Positions 1 through 6,306 of a DNA stretch of 15,401 bases are shown one piece after another. Position 1 is the first letter of the stretch. Every line of letters begins with the position of its first letter. Below the pieces are notes generated by a model, which did not search any database, was not told where the DNA came from, and saw only the letters and a list, made by a program, of their open reading frames with translations. The stretch comes from MFKM01 sp038065115 (GTDB lineage: Bacteria > Patescibacteriota > Minisyncoccia > UBA6257 > MFKM01), in NCBI GenBank assembly GCA_038065115.1, contig JBBTRS010000014.1, positions 1 to 15,401 of the forward strand, written 5' to 3'. A program made the translations under genes and the position numbers.

Positions 1-1161
1 AATCAAGCTATCGCACGCCTCAATCGCTTCTTCAACGGTAATCGTCTCAACGCTCTTTTTTACGCAGTCTTCTTGCCTGTAATCGCAATCTAAAAATTTG
101 TGATATAAAATTTTATGCTGATCGCCGTAAGGAAACCACTTGCCCGGAATATACCTAATACCATATAAACCCACTACCGGCAAACCGATCGCCGAAGCCA
201 TATGAGCCGCGCCGGTATCGTTAGAAATCAAAAAAGAACATCTTTCTAAAAGCCCCATTGTTCCTAAAATATCCAACTCTCCGGCTGCAACCAAAACATC
301 TTCTTCCTTAAGAGTCTTTTTAATAAAGTCGGCTTTGGGGACATCGCCGGCTCCGCCAATTATTATAATCTTAACATTGTGCTTGTCTTGAAGATATTTT
401 GCGGTTTGACTAAAACGATCAAGCGGCCACTGATTGGCCTTTCTTTTGCCGCCCGGATTAATCGCCGCGATAATTTCATTTTTGCCTAACTTTATCCATT
501 TTCTATTTAAGAGACTGTTAATAACCTCTCGCTTGTTGGGGGGAATATTAAAATCAAACTCCGCTTTGTTAACTTTAACACCGTTTTCTTTTAAAATGTC
601 TAACAAATTCTCTACTTCGGTTTTACTAAATAAATAATTATTTTGTGTTTTTTCAAATAACCGGACACTTCTTATTTTAAAACCGAAAGCTGATTTTACG
701 CCGATAATTTTAGCGAAAATCATATTCCTAAAAAGCGTTCTGAAATTTGCCAAATCATCGGGAAGCTGAATAAATAAATTATAACGATTTTCCCTTAAAT
801 AGACGATTAATTTTTTCTTTTCTTCCCAAGAATCAATGTCTTCGCTGTAATAAATTTTTAATTCATTAACATACCAAGCATTTTCCAAAAGCTCCTTCGC
901 TCCGCTTGCTTCAATTTTCCCTGGCGAAGTCAATAAAGTAATTTTCGCTTCGGGATAAGCCCGGCGGATAGCAATAAAAGACGGGATGGCACAAACAATA
1001 TCGCCGATATTGCCGATTTTGTAAATCAAAATATTTAGGGGCTTTGCCGGAAAAGAACTAAAAAGAAAATTCTTAAAAAAAGTAAGAATTAAATTCAGCC
1101 CTTTTATAATCTGACGAACAATAAATAACTGAACTTTCTGATAAAGCTTAATTTCATGCAT
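1..1161 (-). CDS. Glycosyltransferase family 9 (ADP-heptose:LPS heptosyltransferase-like), C-terminus cut by window edge
   Basis: I translated this by hand: the frame is open for 387 codons from ATG at 1161 to the left edge, with no stop. Family 9 enzymes transfer a sugar (classically heptose) from a nucleotide donor to a surface glycolipid or glycan on the cytoplasmic side. Visible motifs are the N-terminal IGNIGD acceptor-side loop (about residues 49-54) before a VCAIPSFIAIRRAYP strand-helix, INPGGKRKANQWPL (about 234-247) opening the second Rossmann half, and SNDTGAAHMASAIGLPVVGLYG (313-334), the donor-binding signature. An N-terminal extension of about 40 hydrophobic/basic residues precedes the first strand and may associate with the membrane. 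The last visible residues resemble a GT9 C-terminal helix, so probably few are missing. The ATG overlaps the end of the dehydratase gene by 8 bases (ATGCATGA), implying coupled translation. A true heptose substrate is unproven, since these organisms usually lack classical LPS. Confidence 0.88.
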   Translation of the reverse strand, partial: MHEIKLYQKVQLFIVRQIIKGLNLILTFFKNFLFSSFPAKPLNILIYKIGNIGDIVCAIPSFIAIRRAYPEAKITLLTSPGKIEASGAKELLENAWYVNELKIYYSEDIDSWEEKKKLIVYLRENRYNLFIQLPDDLANFRTLFRNMIFAKIIGVKSAFGFKIRSVRLFEKTQNNYLFSKTEVENLLDILKENGVKVNKAEFDFNIPPNKREVINSLLNRKWIKLGKNEIIAAINPGGKRKANQWPLDRFSQTAKYLQDKHNVKIIIIGGAGDVPKADFIKKTLKEEDVLVAAGELDILGTMGLLERCSFLISNDTGAAHMASAIGLPVVGLYGIRYIPGKWFPYGDQHKILYHKFLDCDYRQEDCVKKSVETITVEEAIEACDSLI

Positions 1162-2134
1162 TTATTTTCTTATCCCAATAATCCAATAAATCTTTGAGTG
1201 TTTCTTCGATCGGGATTTTGGGTGACCAGCCGGTTAAATTCCTGCATTTCTGCGAATTGCAAATTTGCACCGGAATATCAATCGGCCGGACTAATTTAGG
1301 ATCTATTCGTTTTTCAACCTTGCCATCCAAACCGGAAATTTTTAACATCTTGTCCAAGAGCTCTCCCATCTCATAAGGAACAACTCCTCCTATATTATAT
1401 GCTTCACCGGGGGCAAATTTTTGCATAAGAAGATAATAGGCCATCGCGCAATCTCTTACGTCAATAACCACTCTTTTACTAGACAAGGTTCCTACATTGA
1501 TTATCGGTTCCTGGTATCCTTTTTTAATTCTTACGATTTGATAGGCGTCGGACGAAACAGAAAAAACTCTCCCTCTTCTTGGCCCAGTATGGGAAAAAGC
1601 CCTGGTGACAAAAAATGGCAGTTTAAGCGTAGCCGCTCTTTCCCTGACGTGTAAATCAGCGGCGGCCTTGCTTACGCCATAAGGGTTAACGGGGTTTATA
1701 GGAAAGCTTTCGTCTATGGGCATTTTATCTTCCGGCACGGCGCCATATACTTCGGAAGTCGAGCAAAGCATCAGTCTACATTCCGGCTGGTATTTTGTTA
1801 TGGCCTTGCAAATATTGATAGTCCCGATGGCATTAACCCAAAAGGTGCCTTCCGGATCAACAAAGCTTGTCGGCGGATGACTCTGCGCGGCTAAATGAAA
1901 AACACCGTCAAATTTATTATTGCTGAATACACGCTCAATAGAGCTGAAGTCCGTCAACTCTGCATAAAGAAACTTAATCTTGCTATAATTTTTATCGGGA
2001 ACGATGTCCCTTATATCATCTTCTTTCCCGTCTGAAGAACGAACCATCCCATAAACCTCATGCCCCTCCTCTGACAACAAATTTGCCAAATGCGGACCGA
2101 CGAAACCATTGATACCAGTTATTAGGTATTTCAT
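1154..2134 (-). CDS. NAD(P)-dependent sugar-nucleotide dehydratase, GDP-mannose 4,6-dehydratase-like
   Basis: This is an extended short-chain dehydrogenase of 326 residues, complete. It has the Rossmann motif TGINGFVG (6-13), LAAQSH (81-86), STSEVYG (125-131, giving the catalytic Thr126 and Glu128 expected in GDP-mannose 4,6-dehydratases) and PYGVSK with Tyr152 and Lys156. FSHTGPRRG (180-188) and KRVVIDVRD later on fit the nucleotide-sugar pocket. The family converts GDP-mannose to the 4-keto-6-deoxy intermediate for deoxyhexoses. The C-terminal part (RPIDIPVQI, then GWSPKIPIEETLKDLLDYW) also resembles the sister reductase Rmd, so dehydratase versus reductase is not settled. The ATG has no Shine-Dalgarno, but a promoter-like pair lies immediately upstream. 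It follows asnB by 30 bases and overlaps the GT9 gene by 8, so it probably supplies donor sugar to that enzyme. Confidence 0.85.
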   Translation of the reverse strand: MKYLITGINGFVGPHLANLLSEEGHEVYGMVRSSDGKEDDIRDIVPDKNYSKIKFLYAELTDFSSIERVFSNNKFDGVFHLAAQSHPPTSFVDPEGTFWVNAIGTINICKAITKYQPECRLMLCSTSEVYGAVPEDKMPIDESFPINPVNPYGVSKAAADLHVRERAATLKLPFFVTRAFSHTGPRRGRVFSVSSDAYQIVRIKKGYQEPIINVGTLSSKRVVIDVRDCAMAYYLLMQKFAPGEAYNIGGVVPYEMGELLDKMLKISGLDGKVEKRIDPKLVRPIDIPVQICNSQKCRNLTGWSPKIPIEETLKDLLDYWDKKINA

Positions 2135-2140
2135 AATTTT

Positions 2141-2168
2141 ATTATATATAATAATCTTAAGAGGTCAA
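2141..2168 (-). promoter_or_regulatory. Candidate sigma70-type promoter for the dehydratase-GT9 pair
   Basis: Read on the minus strand, TTGACC (2168-2163) and TATAAT (2146-2141) are separated by 16 bases. The predicted start of transcription, about 7 bases after the -10 box, falls on or next to the ATG at 2134, which would give a leaderless or nearly leaderless message. The -35 box overlaps the asnB stop codon. A second TTGACA lies at 2179-2174, but its spacing to TATTAT (2153-2148) is 20. AT-rich sequence makes such matches common. Confidence 0.4.
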
Positions 2169-3997
2169 AATTTTGTCAAAACTAATTTTGCCCAATAGCG
2201 CGACCAGTGGCTCTTGGCAACTTGATAATCAGGTAATTGGGTAATCGGGTGATTTTTCATCCATTCCTGGAACGGAAAAGTGAAGCCCATTTTTTTTCTA
2301 TTAAAAATTTCTTCCGGCAATAAACCACGGGTTGCTTCAACAAGCAACGGTTTATTTATGGCTTTGTTTAATTTTAATTCGGGCGACAAACCGCTCGCGT
2401 ATTCTACCAACCTGTGATCTAAAAACGGAACCCTGACCTCAACCGAATGGCGCATTGACATAAAATCCGTGTCTTTGAGCAATTGATTCTGAAGATAGAA
2501 TTTTAATTCAAGACCGGAAAGCAAATCAACTGGACAGAGTTTGGCAACCGGGTAATTAGATAGTTGAGTAATTAAAATTTGGCTTAAAAAATTACTGACT
2601 TCGTTTAAATTGACATTCAAAATTTTGGCCGCTTCTTGAGGCATAAATAATCCCCTGATGGCCAAGTAGAAACTTAAAATGTCGTTATTTTTAAGATAAT
2701 TTAATTTTTGATAACGCCCGCCGACCAAAGACATTAAATCCAGCGACGGTTTTAAAAATTTAGGCAAGTTTTGAATTTTTCTCAATAATTCGGCTTTTTT
2801 AAAACTTGAATAACCGCAAAAAATTTCATCGCTGCCAAGCCCCGAAAGCACGGTTTTAAGTCCGGCTTCTTTGGCGGCTTTAGCGATAAAAAAAGTGTTG
2901 ACGCCGTCAATGGTTGGCTGATCCATCGCCTCAAAAACTTCGTCAAAAGAATTAAAAAAATCTTGTTTGGTTATTTTTATTTTACGATGCTCGCTGCCTA
3001 TTTTTTTGGCAACTAAATCGGAATAATGCTCTTCGGAAAATTCTTTTTCGTCAAAAACTATTGATAATGTTTTAAGACGCCGATTTTCTAAAGATTTTGC
3101 CGCCAACGCCGCGAGCGCCGATGAATCAAGCCCGCCGCTTAAAAATACGCCGAGCGGCGCGTCGCTGATTAAGTGACAACGAAGAGAATCTTCAAGAAGG
3201 GCGCGGGTTCTGGAAACGATTTTTTGGATGTCCGACGTCCCAAAATTATTGTCAATATTAATGACGTCGGACGTCATTATATTAAAAAATTCCATTGGCT
3301 CGTAATATTGAACTAATTTTTGCCGGCCATCGGCTTCCCTGACTAAATAATGCCCGGCCGGCACCGCCAAAACATTTTTTACGGTTGTCATCGGCAAAGG
3401 CACCGAGCCAAAAAGTAAAAAACCAATAAAGGCATCAGGGTTTTTTTGAACCGAAACCAATCTGCTTTCGGTAATAGCTTTTACCGTGGAAGCAAAAACC
3501 AATTTTTCGTTATCGCCGTAATAATAAAGCGGTTTAACGCCGTACCTGTCTTTGACTAAAAAAATTTTTTGATTCTTTCCGTCCCAAAGTCCGAGAGCAA
3601 ACATTCCCCGAAGCATTGAAAAAGATTTTTCGCCGTATTCGGCATATAAAACTAAAATCACTTCGGTATCGGTCTTGGTTTTAAATTTATAACCTTTTTT
3701 CTCTAAATCCTTTTTAAGTTCTAAAAAATTATAAATTTCTCCGTTATAGCTAATACATAAATCCTGCTGCTTGACGCTTGACGCTTGACGCTTATAACAC
3801 ATCGGCTGGCGTCCGGCTTTTGATAAATCTAAAATTGCCAGTCGGCGATGACCCAAAAAAACACCCTTTCTCGCGTCTGTGAAAATTCCTTCATCGTCAG
3901 GGCCTCTCTGTCCCTGAAATTGATTCATTCTTTCAACCGCCTCTTTTGATTCTCCCTGTTTGCCTTTTGTAAAAAAAATACCGGAGATACCGCACAT
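2165..3997 (-). CDS. asnB: Glutamine-hydrolysing asparagine synthetase-type amidotransferase
   Basis: A complete 610-residue protein with an N-terminal class II glutamine amidotransferase domain. Cys2 of MCGISG is the nucleophile, followed by RGPDDEG (31-37), HRRLAILDLS (50-59) and YNGEIYN (84-90). The C-terminal ATP-pyrophosphatase domain has SGGLDSS (287-293), LSGLGSDEIFCGY (384-396), then MRHSVEVRVPFLDH (515-528) and RKKMGFTFPFQEW. Family chemistry is ATP- and glutamine-dependent amidation of a carboxylate, aspartate in the classic case. Inside polysaccharide clusters such enzymes are often thought to amidate uronic acids, and the position between ligase and sugar-nucleotide genes makes that a fair alternative. 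Four short stretches (69-77, 241-258, 476-486, 585-595) are encoded by repeat-like DNA and look like insertions. No Shine-Dalgarno is present. The start is fixed by Cys2. Confidence 0.93.
   Translation of the reverse strand: MCGISGIFFTKGKQGESKEAVERMNQFQGQRGPDDEGIFTDARKGVFLGHRRLAILDLSKAGRQPMCYKRQASSVKQQDLCISYNGEIYNFLELKKDLEKKGYKFKTKTDTEVILVLYAEYGEKSFSMLRGMFALGLWDGKNQKIFLVKDRYGVKPLYYYGDNEKLVFASTVKAITESRLVSVQKNPDAFIGFLLFGSVPLPMTTVKNVLAVPAGHYLVREADGRQKLVQYYEPMEFFNIMTSDVINIDNNFGTSDIQKIVSRTRALLEDSLRCHLISDAPLGVFLSGGLDSSALAALAAKSLENRRLKTLSIVFDEKEFSEEHYSDLVAKKIGSEHRKIKITKQDFFNSFDEVFEAMDQPTIDGVNTFFIAKAAKEAGLKTVLSGLGSDEIFCGYSSFKKAELLRKIQNLPKFLKPSLDLMSLVGGRYQKLNYLKNNDILSFYLAIRGLFMPQEAAKILNVNLNEVSNFLSQILITQLSNYPVAKLCPVDLLSGLELKFYLQNQLLKDTDFMSMRHSVEVRVPFLDHRLVEYASGLSPELKLNKAINKPLLVEATRGLLPEEIFNRKKMGFTFPFQEWMKNHPITQLPDYQVAKSHWSRYWAKLVLTKF
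2213..2245 (-). repeat. Repeat-derived peptide segment near the end of AsnB (copy 2)
   Basis: This encodes ITQLPDYQVAK (residues 585-595). It matches the segment at 2540-2572 at about 24 of 32 aligned bases, mostly transitions, and at 8 of 11 residues. On the plus strand it reads as a degenerate tandem of GGTAATTG-like units. It lies in the poorly conserved tail after the FPFQEW motif. Confidence 0.6.
2540..2572 (-). repeat. Repeat-derived peptide segment inside AsnB (copy 1)
   Basis: This encodes ITQLSNYPVAK (residues 476-486), the partner of the segment at 2213-2245. It sits in a variable stretch before the conserved LKFYLQNQLLKDTD helix, where an insertion could be tolerated. Confidence 0.6.
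3226..3277 (-). repeat. Pair of GACGTC-type palindromes inside asnB
   Basis: Positions 3261-3277 form a perfect 17-bp palindrome (ATGACGTC, one central base, GACGTCAT). Positions 3226-3240 form a related imperfect palindrome (GGATGTC and GACGTCC arms). They encode TSDV and TSDI within residues 241-258, in the linker between the amidotransferase and synthetase domains. This linker appears longer than usual for the family. Confidence 0.6.
3769..3793 (-). repeat. Heptamer tandem AAGCGTC (three and a half copies) inside asnB
   Basis: On the minus strand AAGCGTC occurs three times in a row, followed by AAGC. It encodes KRQASSVKQ at residues 69-77, between AGRQPM and the conserved SYNGEIYN strand. 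The same heptamer family fills the groES-groEL spacer. In this orientation the unit has no stop in any frame (its seven codons spell KRQASSV), whereas the opposite strand contains TGA. Confidence 0.8.
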
Positions 3998-4036
3998 ATT
4001 TTGAATTAAATATTCGTTATTGTATTATTCGCTTTT

Positions 4037-4642
4037 TTAAAATGTGCCCAGTATTTGCTTTGCGACTTCATTATTCGGCCAATATTTCAAAATAATTTCT
4101 CCCATTTCTTTCATTCCGGCCTTATCGCCTTTCATCCCATAGAGATCAAAAAGCCCCGCCAAAAAAATATAACGGTTGGGACTGCTTTTCAGCCCTTCTT
4201 TGAAAAAATCAACGCTTTTTTGATAATAAAATTCGCTATTTAATTTCTGGCTGGCCATTTTATAAAGCATGGCAAAGTTGTAAAGATTTTGGCTATAACC
4301 GAATCCCTTGCCCTTTTTAAGAATCTGCTCCGCCAAGGCTTCGGACTCCTTAAGTAAAATTTTCACCGCTTCTTCGTTGGTTTCCTGATTAACCACATTC
4401 GCCAAAATCCCCAAATAATAAGAAATTGACTCGTCCTGGCCGACAGGCGAATAAAAATTCAAAGCCGATCCAAAAGCCGCTCTAAAATCCTGAAGCGAGC
4501 GAATTTTTCCTGTTTGAAAATCAATCGTGGCTTTAATATAAAGCTGTGATTTTTTAAACGGCAAATAAGCGCCGAAACGCATTGCCGCGATAATCAACAA
4601 AGACGATATTATTGCTATTGTGAATCTGCGCGATTTAAGCAT
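4037..4642 (-). CDS. Membrane-anchored TPR-like protein, detached tail of the upstream ligase
   Basis: This 201-residue protein has one N-terminal membrane segment (about residues 8-27) followed by an all-helical soluble part. The pattern YNFAMLYKMASQKLNSEFYYQKSVDFFKEGLKSSPN, then FLAGLFDLYGMKGDKAGMKEMGEIILKYWPN, is typical of degenerate tetratricopeptide repeats (about 110-195), which bind partner proteins. The start lies only 12 bases after the stop of the ligase gene and in the same reading frame. The membrane segment followed by YLPF and the helical part align by eye with the corresponding segment of the 812-residue paralogue (FLGYSVYAFNYVPF onward). It probably acts with that ligase on the outer face of the membrane. 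No enzyme motif is visible. Confidence 0.7.
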   Translation of the reverse strand: MLKSRRFTIAIISSLLIIAAMRFGAYLPFKKSQLYIKATIDFQTGKIRSLQDFRAAFGSALNFYSPVGQDESISYYLGILANVVNQETNEEAVKILLKESEALAEQILKKGKGFGYSQNLYNFAMLYKMASQKLNSEFYYQKSVDFFKEGLKSSPNRYIFLAGLFDLYGMKGDKAGMKEMGEIILKYWPNNEVAKQILGTF

Positions 4643-4654
4643 AAAAATATTAAT

Positions 4655-6115
4655 TTAAATTGACTCTGAAAATTTATAATTCGCGAAAGCCAAAAACACA
4701 AAGAGGCTGATATAGATCGGCAAAATTTCAAAAAGAACGATTCCCTGAACTAAATAAGCGACGGGCAAAGCAAAAAGCAAACTATTAAAAATTAGCGATT
4801 GATAATTAGTGATTGGCGATTTTCCTTTTCCCTGTTTATTCGCTTCTAATAATTTCTGCTTCGCGTTTAGCCGTGTTTTAGAAAAAAACTGCCAATAAAA
4901 TGTCGCGAAAATGCCCAGATAACTCAACAATCCCAAGATGCCGGTTTGGGTTAAATAATCAAAAAACACGTTATGGGCTCGGTCATACCAAACTTCAAAC
5001 TGGGGAAGATAATGTTTTTCCAGGGCAATGCTGAAATTTTCCGGTCCCCAACCAAAGATTGGCCTTTCTTTAAAAATCCTCAATGACTGCCCCCAAAGCA
5101 ACAACCGCGTTTGGAAGGTTTGAGTGCTAAAATTAATATCAAAAATCCGGTAACCGCCGCTTCGGCTGTTATAAAAGAGCGCTGTCCCCGCCGCGATCGT
5201 TAAAATAACAAGCGCGATTAAAGTTGTATTTTTTAGCCGTCCTTTCGGCAAATTGAAGATAAAATAAATCAGGCTAACTACAATACCAATCCCGAGCCCC
5301 AAGAACGCTCCCCTGGTTTTAGAAAGAAACAAAGCTGTTAAAAATAAAACCGACAGCCCCGCCAAAAACCAATTTTTTAAAGACATAAACTCCCTAAACT
5401 TATGGAAACTAAACATTGGTTTACGATTAGGATTCGGATAGGCGCGCGTCTTTATCAAGAGAATAGCCGTAAAAAACAAGGCAAAAATCACATAAGTGCC
5501 GAGATAAGCCGGATTCCCCAAAGAACCGGAAAATCTAACATGCGCGTATTTAAGATCCGGACCGACAAAGCTTTGGAAAGTTTTATACCACGAACCGCCG
5601 CTAATAATATTTCCCGCCTCGTCATATTTAACATCAATATATTGCAAATAAGCCAATAATCCGTAAGCTATCGCCAAAACAACCGCCAGCAGAAAAATTA
5701 TCAGCATTTTACGCCAGGATTTTTCATCTCTAAAAAGCAAAGCCAAGAGAATAAAGAAAATAAAAAGGTGAATTATTTGCAAACCGCCTTCTCCCCTCTC
5801 AAAATTAGACCAAAAAGAAGTCGCCGGATCGTAGCCAAAAAATCCGGCCAAAAGGAAAATTACCGTAAAAACCGAAACGGCGATTACCAGCGGATTTTTA
5901 AAAATTGAAAAACTAAAATTGAAAATCGGCTTTTGCGTCTCTCCCCTCGCCCAAGCCCAGACAAAAGACAATAAAGCCAAGTCCACCGCTATTCTGAAAA
6001 AAACATACTTGCCGACAATAAACGGAAACAAAGTGCTTCGGGAAACAATAATCGCGGCGAAAGGCGCGAGATAAAGAAAAAATTTGGAAAGTTTTAAGAA
6101 AAAATTATTAGCCAT
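4655..6115 (-). CDS. O-antigen ligase/polymerase (Wzy/WaaL family) membrane protein, short paralogue
   Basis: A 486-residue protein with about ten to twelve hydrophobic segments. The Wzy_C-type region carries RGAFLGLGIG, then RLLLWGQSLRIFKERPIFGWGPENF (around 335-360) and WYDRAHNVFFDYL (around 375-387). Members move undecaprenyl-linked glycans onto an acceptor, or polymerise them, on the outer side of the cytoplasmic membrane, and the large loop with Arg and His residues is thought to be catalytic. It is clearly homologous to the gene at 6307-8745 along its length (for example FWSNFERGEG against FWGNMDRGEG, and EKHY in both). It lacks that protein's TPR tail, which here is the separate gene at 4037-4642. 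The TAA stop is followed in frame by four codons and that gene's ATG. No Shine-Dalgarno is seen. The leader contains the large palindrome at 6154-6262. Confidence 0.88.
   Translation of the reverse strand: MANNFFLKLSKFFLYLAPFAAIIVSRSTLFPFIVGKYVFFRIAVDLALLSFVWAWARGETQKPIFNFSFSIFKNPLVIAVSVFTVIFLLAGFFGYDPATSFWSNFERGEGGLQIIHLFIFFILLALLFRDEKSWRKMLIIFLLAVVLAIAYGLLAYLQYIDVKYDEAGNIISGGSWYKTFQSFVGPDLKYAHVRFSGSLGNPAYLGTYVIFALFFTAILLIKTRAYPNPNRKPMFSFHKFREFMSLKNWFLAGLSVLFLTALFLSKTRGAFLGLGIGIVVSLIYFIFNLPKGRLKNTTLIALVILTIAAGTALFYNSRSGGYRIFDINFSTQTFQTRLLLWGQSLRIFKERPIFGWGPENFSIALEKHYLPQFEVWYDRAHNVFFDYLTQTGILGLLSYLGIFATFYWQFFSKTRLNAKQKLLEANKQGKGKSPITNYQSLIFNSLLFALPVAYLVQGIVLFEILPIYISLFVFLAFANYKFSESI
4790..4822 (-). 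repeat. AATTAGCGATT/AATTAGTGATT repeat inside the short ligase gene
   Basis: Written on the plus strand, AATTAGCGATT, AATTAGTGATT and GGCGATT follow in quick succession. Closely similar words occur in the untranslated region at 12491-12564. Here the repeat encodes about residues 432-443 (including SPITNYQSLIF), in a loop just before the last membrane segments. Confidence 0.5.
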
Positions 6116-6153
6116 TTTATGATATTATCTTTAAATTACAAAATGGAGCCGTG

Positions 6154-6262
6154 AACGGCAAAAGAATAAATTTTCTTTAAACCGCTCACGCCCAGCCCAT
6201 AACGCGTTATGGGCTGGGCTGCGCTTCCGTTTGGGTTTCAGAAAATTCATTCTTTCGCCGTT
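6154..6262. repeat. Nested palindromic element between the two ligase genes
   Basis: Outer arms at 6154-6183 and 6234-6262 are inverted copies matching at 26 of 30 aligned positions. Between them, 6190-6219 is a perfect 30-bp palindrome (15-base arms GCCCAGCCCATAACG and complement, no spacer). A further small hairpin, TTTCGC/GCGAAA, straddles the right edge (6253-6269). The octamer GATATTAT occurs on both sides (6121-6128 and 6291-6298). Transcribed from the minus strand, this would fold into a long rod-like hairpin in the leader of the short ligase. No long U-run follows it, so a simple terminator is unlikely. It may be a miniature mobile palindromic element or a structured RNA. The rest of 6116-6306 shows no ORF worth calling. 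Confidence 0.8.
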
Positions 6263-6293
6263 TGCGAAAACACGCGTTTCGTAATTCATAGAT

Positions 6294-6299
6294 ATTATA
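6294..6299 (-). promoter_or_regulatory. Possible -10 box in front of the palindrome-containing leader
   Basis: A perfect TATAAT reads on the minus strand just after the stop of the large ligase gene. The -35 region is weak (TTAATA at 6320-6315, spacing 15). If used, transcription would start near 6287 and give the short ligase a leader of about 170 bases carrying the whole palindrome. Confidence 0.25.
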
Positions 6300-6306
6300 C
6301 AACCAA

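Noticed and set aside
434..637. 67-residue plus-strand ORF near the left edge
   Set aside because: It is antisense to the GT9 gene, whose motifs are clear in the minus frame.
4655..4657. Programmed stop-codon read-through or a recoded TAA joining ligase and TPR gene
   Set aside because: There is no visible stimulatory context. TAA also ends the surface-protein, regulator and groES genes normally, and a start codon follows four codons later. Fission is simpler.
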